64,000 bases of DNA from NCBI GenBank assembly GCA_036250225.1, contig JAPZLL010000005.1, positions 992,001-1,056,000 of the forward strand, read 5' to 3'. The position numbers were made by a program, and so were the translations under genes. The notes beneath the pieces were generated by a model. That model was not told the origin of the DNA and searched no databases. It was given only the letters and a program-made list of their open reading frames with translations. The DNA is from Cercophora sp. LCS_1 (taxonomy: Eukaryota > Ascomycota > Sordariomycetes > Sordariales > Lasiosphaeriaceae). Each line of letters opens with the position of its first letter. Positions within the stretch are counted from its first letter, which is position 1. Shown here piece by piece: positions 33,282 to 44,480 of the stretch.

Positions 33282-33952
33282 ACTGCTGGAGGAGATAAAG
33301 GTTTCCTTGTCGCTCTTACACCCCCTAAACTGAGTACGGGGACATGCATTGGATCACGGCGCTCTTCTTTTTTCTCTTTCCTAAACTCGTCTGGATATAT
33401 CATTTGGCTCTCTTTTCCTAGTTTGTTGTTATCGCGCGCGCACAAACGATGCCGCTGCGCATGTTTTATGACTTGCGGTTGATTAGACAGACTAGCTGTA
33501 ACATAACAGCAGAAAGGTACGGTACCCGAGGGCGAATGCCACTTGGCCAAAAAGGGGGATGGATGGAGGATATCAGGCACCACAATGGTCGCCACGACAG
33601 GGATAACTCTAGATTAATCACGCGGAGGAGGTTAGGCTTGAATTGAATACGTTACCGAGTATTTTGACTGCGTCCCAAGTGCAATGTATCTTCCTCGTAA
33701 TGTCAAGTGTCTTGAGCTTGCTGTTTTGTTGAACGCAAGACTGTTGTTTGCTTGCTTGGAACGGCAGGCGTTTGGAGTTGAGGCGGCATGGGTTAAAATT
33801 GGTGACCGACAGTCGATTAGCTGACAGCGTTTAGCGTGTTTGGGCGGTTGGGCAGCACTTGAAGCCGCGCTTCTCCAAACTCAAAAGTCCAGCGATCTAC
33901 CTATCTTCAACATCATCTCATGTAAAGTTTTGTACATCATTAGACCGATGTG
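33282..33952. other. 3' flank of PEP carboxykinase
   Basis: About 0.67 kb, presumably 3' UTR and spacer. No gene recognised. Confidence 0.45.
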
Positions 33953-36900
33953 ATGGGTGAGGTCATCGGGGATCCGAGTACTGCCGGGGGCGCCAATGGC
34001 CCTCAGTGTCAAGCACTAAACGTCTCGGACGGGCAGCGGTATCGGGATCTCGCTACCTACCAACAAGAACGACCTCTTCTGCCGGTTCCATGCGCGTCAA
34101 TGCTGCGGCTTGTACAAAGGTTACAAACGACGCAATGCGGAACTGGACTCCCTCGCTCAGAAGGAGCCGCCTTCCTCCGTACTACCAAGACGGCCCTGAT
34201 CAACTAGGAATCCGCTGGCGTCACGGATGGGAAGCAGCTCCAGGAGATTCACACCTACTTATTTAACCAATGGGTTCTTCTCCGCAAGGCCACCCCGGCC
34301 CGGAATCTGCATCACCGTCACTTTTACTCCCAGGACTTGGACTATGGCCACCATAGTTATCTCACGGGCCCATGTCCCGTGAGCAAGCGGTCACCAAGGC
34401 GTTGGAAAACTTGGAACGACGAACCCCTGAGGTTGTCTTCAACAAGGAGAAGTGGTACGACTGGGTCCGCAAAGAACAGGGTGTCGACGAAGAGAACCGC
34501 GAGATGGAGCAGAAGAAGATGCTCAAGATGGAGGCTGCCCTCTTTCGCCGTCACTGGAAGGGCGTTGAAACGCGTCTCAAAGCTACGCGCGAGAAAGAGG
34601 AGGAGAAACGACGAGAGGCGTACCCGGAGGAGGTCTAGGGCGAACGCATGGCCCAAAGCTCGGACGACTCTGACGATGCTGATTGGGATCCTATCGAGGA
34701 CGTGTACCAGGACGACAGAGACAAGTCCATTGATCTCATCAAGCACTTTTTGTGGATGGGAATCCAGCCCAAGAAGATACCCGAGCCGGAACCCCAGCCG
34801 GAACCGGAGGAAGCCCCCGAAGCCGACACGGAGGCTGACGCAGCTGCGGCTGCGGAGCCGGCGGCGCCTCTCAAAAAGAGGCGACGGGGGAAGAGGAAAG
34901 GGCAACCGCAGAAGCCTCCGCCGACGCCAAAGGACAGCCAATCTGCCAAGAATGGCTCATCTGTGCAGGATAAAACGGCTCAGCTGCAGCCAGATCTGGG
35001 CGACGTTGAGAGCAAGGACGAGGTGATGAAGCGTTTGAGGGAAGGCGCGAGAAAAGACTACAGCCATGTCCAGGGTGCAATTATGGTCGGTACCGCTCAG
35101 GTGCCCCATGAGCTATGCGAGAGGACGGCTCCTGTCTCGGAGGATCAAGGCCGTCACAAGGGAACGGGGCTTTACTGCGACCTTCTGAGTGCGGAGTCTC
35201 GCCGGATGGTTGGGACGGGGAACTTTACCTTCCGTGAACTCAAAAAGGAGCCCAAGGACCAGAAGATGAATATCAGGGTGTGCGGCAAGAGCATCTGGAA
35301 CCATGCTAGCTAGGGCAGCATGGCTCGAGATGGATGGCTTCAATTTTCCACCATGGCCAAGGACTGCGACTTTGCGGATGCCATGTTGCTCTGTCGTAAC
35401 TGGGACGAGTTTGCCGACCTGCACACGCCTGCCTTGTGGCAATATTTCCCTGCCTTCAAGTGGTTTGCGTGGAGTGGGAACAGGATGACCGAGGAGGTGA
35501 TCTCCAGGGGATGCGTTCCCTTCTTTGTCGACGTAACGGCCGAGGATCTGACGACGCACAACAGGATGTCGAGGATTACGCAGCGAACGCTCGCCGCAAA
35601 GCAAATCGTCATCGAGGCACGCAAAATTGTGTGCGCCTACATGAAACGTAACTGCGCAGCCTCGCGACGCTTCATCCAGTGCATGCTCCTGGACCGTGGC
35701 GAGCTCATGATTCTGGTCCGCGACGGCAGAACGGGGAAAATTGTCGTGGTTCCGGACGAGGATGACCGATGGCTCCGCCGAAGAATTCCCGGGTTCATGT
35801 GCCCGGAGCCCGTACATCTTTTACAACAACGCCAACGCTGCAGAAGACGAGGTCCTGTTTGACCAATCGCTCCCCGATCACTTTCCCTTCATTGAGATCA
35901 CCAACCCTGTGCACGTGCTTCAGAACGGCGGAATGCTGCCTAGTCTTCTCAACGACGAGGCTAACAGTCTACACAAGACCCTCCTCCCCGACAAGCCAGT
36001 GAACGCCGACGATGCCATCTCGGACGATGAAGACTCTGCGTGGGAGTCCGACGATGGCGCAGGAAATAACGGGGCGTATGCACCAGGTTCTGAGGAGTTC
36101 AACTTCTGCCTTCCCCCCTCTGGGAGCAGGCGCATAGAAGAATCTGGGATGCTGTACGCGCCAAAGACCCCAAGGTCAGGGCGGAAAAGCGCGCTCTTAT
36201 CCGCAAGCTCGACTTCGAGTCGGTTCAGCTGCGAATTCCCATCTCAAAGCTGACCAAGATCATGAGCTCGCAGGAGATCATGGAGCGAGACCGGTCCTAC
36301 ATCTTCAAGGAAACATTCCACCTCAGTGATCTTGAGACTGGCGCAGCCACCAAGTACGACGTGTCCACCAGACTGGTCCGTAGCGTCCAGAGATTTGTTC
36401 CGGACACCCCCAAGCTTGACTGGCCTTGGTTCTGTATAGAACTGCTCAACTGGATGAACCTGCGGTTACGCTACAAGGACTGCAACGTGGAGCCACTCAA
36501 GCCTTGGCCCCATCGATACATGGCCCAGGACATCACGCAAGCGTTTGTCACCATGGCTTTGTTCTTCCCAAATGTCCCTGTTACCCCCCGTCGTCCACGA
36601 GTACCTCAACACCAAGCAGGGCTCCGAGTTCAAGAGCAGTCCGCTCTTTGACCCTCTAGAGCGGTCAAAACACCGCCGGTACTGCAGGACCCGGACGAGA
36701 AATCGCTTCCGCCCAGCATCATTCTGGTCCGAGATCGAGGGCCTCAAGGCCCAGTCTAACAACAGGAAGCCAATGTCGGAGCTCTACCCGTTAGAGTGGA
36801 GTATCCTTGCCCGGTCGACTGTCGCAAAACGTATGTTTGTCATCCCCACTTTCCTCGGTGGTCATCTAACAGCCACTAGTCTACCGTGGTGGTGCCCCGG

Positions 36901-37874
36901 GCCCAGCGCCTTTCTCCCCCGAGCCGCAAATCTGCCCCCGTTACGTGATCGTCAACACAGAACCCCACCGTCCGGACGGGCCCGACGTCTCCATCCAGTA
37001 CAACTGGAAGAGGGAGGATTTCATGGAGGGAATGCCGGCCAACTACGTCGACTACGCCGACTGGCCCGATCTCACGTCCAAAATCCGTCCCTTTGCCACA
37101 GCCCACCCCAACGCTCGCTTCTCTCTTCTCAAGCTCTGGTCCGCCCCGCGCTTCTATCCTATTATGCTGCAAACGCCCAGCCGCCTCATGACGGCGTTCC
37201 TCGGCACCGCAGACCGTGCGATGGAGTGGAAATTCCTGCCAAAAGACATGCCAGCTAGCGAGTGGAGCATCCACAACAGCGTGCGGCTGCGATTGGAATG
37301 CCTGAGACAGGCCATCATGAGCGTGTCGGATGCCGAGATCGCCGCTGCGTCTCAAAAAGCTGCCGCTGAGAGGCGGGCTAAGGAGGAGGCCGAGGCACGG
37401 GTGGCTGCCGAGATTGTAGCAGCCGCGGAGGCCGCAGAGGCCGCGAAGATGGGTGGGAAGAAGAAGAAAAGGAGAGAAAAAGAGAAGAAGGATAAAAAGA
37501 GCTGGTGGGATAAAAAGTACGAGAGGGAGAAGGCAAAGAACGACGCCGATGAGAAGCGGAGGGCGGACGAGAAGTGGCATTATGGCCAGTGCGAGCTGGA
37601 CGAGAGGGCTGACCATCGGGGTGACTTGATCTTGGTGATGGGAACGGACGAGTTGGATTTTTTGAAATGGTCGACGGCGGTTATGTTTGCGATCCAGGCA
37701 AAGCCATGGTTCAGGGAGGTGGATCTGTGGAAAAGTTTTGTTCATGTGGACGTGGTCTTTGTGGAGGGGTTGGATAGGTACTGGTTGGGATATGAGAGGC
37801 CCGAGGAGACGGGGGATATAAGGGGAAGGAGCTTGCTCTCGACTCGGCTTAAGGCGGAGCGTTTTTGGGACTAG
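33953..37874 (+). pseudogene. Large gene of unknown function, multiply disrupted
   Basis: A 3.9-kb gene body is recognisable by coherent protein sequence that hops between frames. It starts with MGEVIGDPS and a Cys/His zinc-finger-like block (QCQALNVSDGQRY... then NDLFCRFHARQCC after a frame change near 34065). Disruptions seen: TGA at 34197; frame changes near 34205 and 34370; TAG at 34636 and 35311; frame changes near 35795, 36120 and 36575. An intact intron (36831-36879, CTAAC branch) precedes the last exon, which ends at 37874. The content is hydrophilic: acidic runs (SSDDSDDADWDPIEDVYQDD, AISDDEDSAWESDD), a long Ala/Glu/Lys helix and charged coiled segment, then GDLILVMGTDELDFLKW and a conserved-looking C-terminus. 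I do not know its family. Nearby genes are intact, so local sequence error is a weak explanation. Confidence 0.72.
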
Positions 37875-38539
37875 CAAGCCTGGCCAGGTTGGATGAGAGC
37901 TGGGTTTCGGATAGGGGGTAGCGTTTGGGTCATAGTAGTGACTTGGTAACAAGAAATCCGCATGCTTGTGAGCATGCGGTTCAGGTTTCCAGCCTTGAAT
38001 TTTTGGACTTGAATGCGAAAGAACTGGTTCGAGGTCTCGGGAATATTATATGGTGCTTTGGGATCTACCATTGATGCGACGCCCTTTTGACCCACGACCC
38101 GTCACTTGGTAGGTGTCATCAACACGGAGTCGAGACGGAGGGCTGCCTCACATCCGTCCACGGCTCCATCATCAAGCCTAGCCCATCCCCCTGCACTCGT
38201 CTCACAAAGCACCCGGGAACGGGATACTCTGTCGATTGGCAGGAGTCTCACTCTGAACATCCGACCTACAAGTCTTGTCAGCAGTCACTTGATCATATCA
38301 AAGAACCTCAACACGCAAACAACATCCAAAAGACGTCATCAATAAACCAAACCCCGCGCATCATCATGCTCAACCCCCCCCCCCCCCCCCCCCTATACGC
38401 ATACATTGTGCAACCGCCCCGAAATAAACAAAAATAACCATCTGCAACATCCAACAAAAAGAAAACCGGGTATCAAAACCAAAGAACCACTTCAAACACT
38501 CCACCCTGCCCCCTTTTTGCGAATCACAGACCCAGAATC
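37875..38539. other. Intergenic, convergent, with poly-C tract
   Basis: About 0.66 kb between convergent ends. It contains a run of about 20 C at 38374-38393, which may be of uncertain length in the assembly. No gene seen. Confidence 0.5.
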
Positions 38540-39142
38540 TTACTTCTTACTCATCATCAACCTCAAAAACTCATCCTCATCAACGCCCCCCTTCCCACTC
38601 GCATCAAACTCCTCCACCATAGCAACAATATCCGCATCTGGTATATTATTGCCCACCTGCTTGCTCACCCTCCTCAAGTCCTCCTGGGTGATCATGCCCT
38701 TGCCATCGATATCAAACAGCCTGAACGCCCGTCTCAATTCCTCCTTGGGGTCCCGCGCGCGGATTAGTGTGCCAGCAATGGCTTGCGCCGTGTTGAGGTT
38801 GAAGAGCCGGTACACGGGCGGACATTCCTGGTCGTGCGGCCAGTTGGCGGGTTTTTGCCCGTGCCTGATCAAAAGGTCGTAGGTCTGTGGTTTGGGGAGC
38901 TCGAAGCCCAGCGCGCGGAGAACGAAGCGGAATTCTTCGTAGGAGAGGAGGCCGTCTTTGTTCGAGTCGAAGAGGTCGAACTTTTTTTTTCGTGGACAGG
39001 GTTAGTTTGGCGTGGGATGTTGGGAGGGGGAAGGGAAGGGGCTCACGGCTTCGCCGACGCGGGTTTTTTGTTCGTCTGAGAGCTTGTTGAAGTCTTCTCG
39101 GGAGGGGATGGTGTATTGGATTGCGCGGGAGGAGGATGCCAT
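38540..39142 (-). CDS. Centrin / Cdc31-type EF-hand protein
   Basis: Two exons (39047-39142 and 38540-38980) give 178 residues. The intron (38981-39046) ends in a run of A (AAAAAAAAAG), an atypical acceptor, but joining it restores EF-hand 1. EF-hand 1 loop D37-E48 (DSNKDGLLSYEE) is canonical. The second hand is replaced by a long insertion (about residues 72-98). Hands 3 (D122-D133, DIDGKGMITQED, Asp at the last position) and 4 (D158-E169) are recognisable but carry weak calcium ligands. ALGFELPK and the FRLFD..GKG..T..DLRRV block match Cdc31/centrin. Role by family: spindle pole body duplication and, in yeast, mRNA export (TREX-2). The 26-residue insertion between hands 1 and 3 is unusual for yeast Cdc31. 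Confidence 0.87.
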
Positions 39143-39596
39143 TTTGGAGAGCGGCAGAGGGTCAGGCGTTTGTTTGTTCGAATGGAGGAAGGGAAAGATC
39201 AATTGCGAGAGAAGACGAGGGTCGAAAAGCGTCGCGGGGGTTGTGTCGCAGACGTCGCGCGGTCCGGGGCAAGGTAGAGAGCTGTTTCGTGTGGTTCGGG
39301 ATGCCGAAAGATGGCTGGGAGCTGGGGACCCCTCCGAGTTCAGCGATGCCGCGCCTGCGAGACGAAGATGGACGCGTTTGGCCGCCCGAAATCCACTTTA
39401 CGCGTCAGTCGGGTCGCATCCATCCGTGCGCGAACGGTGATGTGGGGCGCACCCTGGTTCGTTGCAGCTCCGGCCCGCTAAAAATTCCTATAGCGGGGTG
39501 TGGTGATGAATTGAGGTTTTGGACAGGAGGAGAGCTTGAAGCTTGGAATCAAGGGACAACAAAGAGTGACGACCGCAACCGACGGAACCAGCCAAG
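39143..39596. other. Divergent promoter region
   Basis: About 0.45 kb shared by the centrin (minus) and Bud22-like (plus) genes. No distinct site seen. Confidence 0.45.
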
Positions 39597-41169
39597 ATGC
39601 CGAAACGAAAACGGGAGGACGATGTCGAGGAGGTTATCTCCCGCTCTAAGGGGGAGCTGCACCAGGCGCTCAAGCTTGCGAAGGGATTCGAGCGACAACG
39701 ACAATCGAAGCGATTGCACGATCCCAAAACCGACGCCGACAAGAAGACGCGCATTGAGAAGGAGGTTGTCGTGTTAAAGGTTTGTGATCACCTTATTCTT
39801 TTTGGTGACGATGACGATTACTAACAGCGACAAGTCCCTTGATCTCCAACAAGCAGCCCGCGCGCACATCTGCTCGGCCCTGCTCCGCGTCAAGTCTATC
39901 GCCGAATCCCCCAAGCTCCCAGAACAGATCAAGGCCGGCGTCCCTAAATCCGAGCTCACAGAGGAAGAGAGAGCCGCGCTACATAACGTAACAAGCGCGC
40001 TCGCCAACCGCCAGGAAGTCCGCAGCGCAACTGAAAAAGCCATCGCCAACGTCTGCAAAGCCCTCAGCATCCCCGTCCCGGACAAGAAGGCCAGGAATCG
40101 CAAAGAGAAACCAGCCCCTGAACCCGCAGCCACCAAACCCAACAACACCAGGCCAGAAAAGAAACAGTCAGAGCCCAAGCCCCAGAAGAAGCAAGCCGAA
40201 CTAGCCCCTGAAGACCCCGGCTCAGACTCTGAATCCGATCTGTCGGAACAAGAAGCCGCCCTCCGCCAACTCGATGATCTTCTTGCTTCGTCGTCTGATG
40301 CGTCGGATTCGGGAGCGTCGGGGGCGGAAGAAACCCGAACGCGGCGCCCGACGCAAAAACCTCCTCAAAAAGCTCAACCCCAAAAAGCCAGTCCCAGTCG
40401 GCCAGGCCTTTTAGCCAACGGTCTGGACCCAATGGAAATCACCGACGACGAGGGAGCCGGAGCCGAATCTGAATCCGAACCATCATATGACTCGGACCTC
40501 GATCCAATGGAGATAACCGACGACGAGGCGGATTCCGACGGCGAAGCAAACTCCTCAGACGAAGAAGACGCATCCTCAGAATGGGGCGGTTTCTCCGATG
40601 CCCCCCCATCCCCGCGTCCCCTCCAACGCTCCGTTTCTCCCTCCCCGTCTCTCTCCCCGCCCCCGGCCAAAAAGGCCAAAACCAAAACCAAGCCCGCACC
40701 ATCCGCATCCTCGTCCACGTTCCTCCCCTCCCTAATGGGCGGCTACATCTCGGGCTCGGAATCCGAAGCGTCAGACATCGAAATCGCCCCCAAAAGGAAC
40801 CGGCGCGGCCAACGCGCGCGTCAAGCCCTCTGGGAAAAGAAATACAAAGCCGAGGCTAAACACCTCAAGAACCAGCAGAACAAGCGGGATTCGGGCTGGG
40901 ACATGAAACGCGGCGCGGTCGAAGGCGAGCCGGGCAAGCCGTGGAAGAAGGGTGTTCGGAACCCCTTGGTCACAGGCGGTAACAATGAGAAGCTGGGCAC
41001 CAACGCTAGGTTTAGTGGCGACACCACCAAGGAGGTGGTCAAGAAGCCGGTGGTCAAGAAACGTGACGACGAGGGGCCGTTGCACCCTAGTTGGGAGGCC
41101 AAGAAGAAGCTCAAGGAGGCGCAGAGCGCTGGTGTTCCGTTCCAGGGGAAGAAGATTGTTTTTGATTAG
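39597..41169 (+). CDS. Bud22-like ribosome biogenesis protein
   Basis: Exon 1 (39597-39779, 61 codons) and exon 2 (39835-41169) are joined in phase 0 by an intron of 55 bases with ACTAAC branch point, giving 505 residues. Residues about 1-150 form the helical N-terminus seen in Bud22/SRFBP1 (MPKRKREDD, HQALKLAKGFERQRQSKR, SLDLQQAARAHICSALLRVK, ANRQEVRSATEKAIANVCKA). The middle is acidic and Ser-rich (DSESDLSEQEAALRQLDDLL, repeated LDPMEITDDE). The C-terminal block RNRRGQRARQALWEKKYKAE, GPLHPSWEAKKKLKEAQ and QGKKIVFD is the family signature. Bud22 acts in the nucleolus in 18S rRNA maturation. The start is set by MPKRKRED, typical of nuclear proteins. Confidence 0.9.
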
Positions 41170-41779
41170 TCTATCGAATGAGACCCAATCGCATACACCA
41201 CTGTGAAAACGAGATTTGGTGTTTTTGTGAGTTTATTGGATATCTAACGAGTGTGTATCTGATGTGTGCTGTGAAAAAAAAAGGGGAAACCATCGCTGAC
41301 GTGTAGTGACCTACGTAACGAGAGCTAAGATTAATTAAACCAAGGCATGATTGTTGAAAATCAAGACCTTGGAGTAACGCTACTAGCGTGTTGAAACAAG
41401 CCAGTGCCTAAAATAGATAGTAGTAAGCGTAAAATGATAAAATAAGGCGTAGAGTTGATAAGCCACTGCGTGAGAGGCATAACTCAAGGCACAGAACCAG
41501 TCCGCAAACCCGTAATAAGCAGGCCCGTGGCCACCCAAGGGGGTCCCGTTCCAACCCAAGACCCTCCAGCAATAACCCATGACGCCTCCAGTCAATGCAG
41601 CCAGCCATATCCGAATAAGATCAACGCGTATTGATAATTTCAGACTCCCTTGCAAATAGAAAATAGGACTCCGAAAACTGTTTCCAGCCGTTTCAAAAAT
41701 TCCAGACGCGCAGACCGGCTCAAAAAAGGGGCATCAGCAAAGATCAGGGGTTAAAATACAACACCAACCTCTTCCTCCA
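41170..41779. other. Convergent 3' ends
   Basis: About 0.6 kb between two convergent stops. Short hydrophobic open frames around 41383-41655 on the minus strand look like chance. No gene called. Confidence 0.45.
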
Positions 41780-44203
41780 CTACTCGTCCGACTTGACCGA
41801 GCCCACCGCCGGAGGCAGCCAAACAGGCGCCTGAGCCCGTAAGAAATTCGTAAAGGCGGTGTTGCCGCCTAGCTGGCTTACAAAGAGGTCCGAGGCCGTA
41901 TCATCGTCCTCGTCATCGAAGCCGAGCTCGATGGGGTTGTGCACCGAGCCTACGCTTGAATACGCCACCGAGTGTGTGTCCCCCATCTCGGTGTCAGAAT
42001 CGCTGAAATCGTCAACCAAAAGAGGCCTGTTCCGGTGGCCTGGAGGGGTATCACCACCGCTATCCGAATCGCTGCTAGGCATATCCGAATCGTACCTGTG
42101 GCCGCCCCCACCACCACCGCCGCCAGACCCATCGCTGGAGCCACTTGAGCCAGGGTCGGTGGCCGCGTACGATGTGGCCGATTCTGTGGGTGGCGGCGCG
42201 GTGCCGATCCGTGACGAAAAGTCGGCATCACGGTGGCCCGGGCTCTGCCGGAGGATATCGTAGGCGCCCTCGCCTTGATAGTCAGTGAAGAAGGTCTTCA
42301 CCAACTCGAAGATATCGTTGGTAGGCACCCAGGGCGGGGGAGCCTCACCAGGTATCTCATGGGAAAAGGGAGCTAAGTTATGAAGCTCTGCGTGGTTCTT
42401 CCTAGTGGGGACCTTGTCCATGGTAGTGACGTTGGTGATGTCCTCAATAAAGGACCAGTCACGAATAAGAGCGCGAGGTCCAACTTGATCAGGGCCGGGC
42501 TTCAGAGCCTTCTCGTAGTCGTAAAAGCGAACCCAAGTCATGCCTCGAAGGGCATAGATGAAGTCCATCCCCTGAATGGTGCGGAACGACCGTGTCTCGC
42601 GGAAGTTTGGCTGACCCGAAGTCTTGGCTGCCATCCACTTCCGGTGCTCGGTCGACTCGTAGCGCCGGCGGATATATACCTTACCTGTCTCGTTGATGTG
42701 GAACACCAAGGTCCGGAGACGGCGGGCCTCGGGGAGCCAGCAGAGCGCGTGGGCGCGAACTGAGAAGGGCGAAGGCTTGCCTGGCGCCGGCGGTGACGCT
42801 GTCAGATACTGGTTTCCGATAAACGTCACCTCAATATGCTGAACTCGGTCAAGGCGAGCACGTTGGATTCCTTGCATGAACCGGAACAGCTCGCCGAGAC
42901 TCGAAAATGCGAACGTATTTGTCGCATAAAAGCAATGCGTGCCAATGTAGTGAAAGTGACGGTTGACCAGCAGAATGCGGAGGAGGTCCTGGGGCTCCAC
43001 ACCGTCGTGATTCAAGTTAAAATGACGAGGGCCCCAGTAGAACCTCTTGGGGAGACCGCTACGGCCAGTTTCTGCGAGCTGCTCAGGGGAGGGGAAGACG
43101 CGTGGAGCGACAAAGGGGTCGAGACGGGACATGCAATGCACCAGTTTGCCCTCCTGGTGGAGCCAGAGCTTGAAGATCTTGCCCTGGACCTCGAGGGGCA
43201 GGTCGAGGAATGGGAAGGGAGCCTCTCCATCAACGTGATCCCTTCGCGGGAATTGGCTGTAGTCATAGCTGAAGTACGGCCGACGGATGTCGCTGGGGGC
43301 GACCAACCGGATATCCGGGTGGATGTTGGTCAAGATGGAGCTCATGTTTTCCTCTTTGCAAGACCTCTTGTAAATGTCTGTCCAGCCATCCATCGGGGTG
43401 TTTGGGTCGTTCTGGACCCTCTGAACAACTTCGCGGACCTTGCCCTGCCAAGTCTTCAAAACAAATGTCAGCCGTGTTTACAATTTCATCCCAAGCGCTC
43501 AAAACTTACTAGCTGGGAATTTTTTTGGGCGTCTCTAGACCCTAAGCTCGAGTGCCTCGATTTTCTCCCTGAGCTGTCGGCTCTCCTGTCTGAGATCCTG
43601 CACCCTAGCAAACTGCTGCTTATATAGCTGCTTGTAATTGTCGCCCCTCTGCTTGAGGGCGTCGCGGTGTGTGACACACGCCTGGTGCACGAGAAGGAAG
43701 CTCGCATCCGGGTTCTCACCACCAGGGGGTATAATGGGCGGGTCATCAATGGGTCGCTCCTCATCGTCACCCTCGTCGTCACCCTCGTCGCTCTCCATAT
43801 CATCCGGGTGACCCTCGTCGTCGCCGTCACCGCCCCAGTCGCCGCTGCTATTGCCTCCGCTGGTGCCCCCACCACCGCTGCTGCTGCTGCCACCCTCACT
43901 TTCGTCGTCATCGCTGCTGTCGCCGTCGCCGCCGTCTCCACCACCGCCCGAGCAGTTGCCACCGCGGTTTCGGCCTCCACCACCGCCTCCGCGACCGCCG
44001 CCGCTTCCGTTGCCGGGGTCGTCGGCCATCTCGACGTCACTGTCCGAATCACCATCACTGATGATACCGCCGTTGCTGCCGCCGTTCTCCATTTCAACGT
44101 CCGACTCACTATCCGAGTCGAAGAGATTGGAGCCTATGACAGTGCCGGCGACGGTTCCGTTGGCTGTAGGCAGGCGGCCTCTGGGAGTGGACATAAAAGG
44201 CAT
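41780..44203 (-). CDS. F-box-like protein with acidic Gly-rich N-terminus and coiled coil
   Basis: I join 43538-44203 to 41780-43453 by an 84-base intron (43454-43537; acceptor GCTGAC...TTTTGAAG; donor GTCTAG, weak). The 5' part has alternating Asp/Ser/Gly-rich blocks (DSDSESDVEMENGGSNGG, DDEGDDEERPIDD) and a coiled coil (HRDALKQRGDNYKQLYKQQF, VQDLRQESRQLREKIEALEL). The 3' part starts WQGKVREVVQRVQ, has an F-box/2EXR-like segment (FPFLDLPLEVQGKIFKLWLH), then RILLVNRHFHYIGTHCFYAT, a mixed C-terminal domain and an acidic Ser/Gly tail. The fused product would be 779 residues. A strong GTAAGT donor inside the same gap leaves open two separate genes, with the F-box protein starting near MDGWTDIYK. 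Family role: substrate adaptor of SCF ubiquitin ligases, unproven here. Confidence 0.62.
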
Positions 44204-44331
44204 TGTGTCTGTCGGTGATATTGATGCTATTGATAGTGATCAGTCCTTGCCAATATGCTGTCGACGATTCTGTCGACGGTGGAAAGGGGAATCTCTGGGA
44301 GGAGGAAGGGAATATTTATACCAGCGTTATC

Positions 44332-44480
44332 CGACGAAAGGATGAAATCCGACGAAAATATAAAGGATAAAATTCGAAAAAAGGATGAGATTCGACGGAA
44401 AGATCAGATTCGACGAAAGGATAGAATACGACGAAAGGATAAAATGCGACGAAGAGATCGGATTCGACGAAAGATTGGAT
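44332..44480. repeat. 18-base tandem repeat, about seven units
   Basis: Units of 18 bases such as GATAGAATACGACGAAAG and GATCAGATTCGACGAAAG are repeated head to tail with a few substitutions. The plus strand would read as a charged hexapeptide repeat (Asp-x-Ile-Arg-Arg-Lys). It lies 130-280 bases upstream of the F-box-like gene's start, hence in its promoter or 5' UTR on the other strand. No gene starts from it convincingly. Confidence 0.8.

Noticed and set aside
34337..35026. Plus-strand Arg-rich frame overlapping the pseudogene
   Set aside because: It is an out-of-frame reading of the acidic/Lys-rich pseudogene sequence.
38374..38393. Poly-C tract as a functional element
   Set aside because: A homopolymer of uncertain length between convergent genes; no reason to assign a role.
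43486..44109. Ala/Thr/Val-rich minus-strand frame and its plus-strand mirror
   Set aside because: They arise from GAY/GGY-rich codons of the acidic Gly-rich exon read out of frame.
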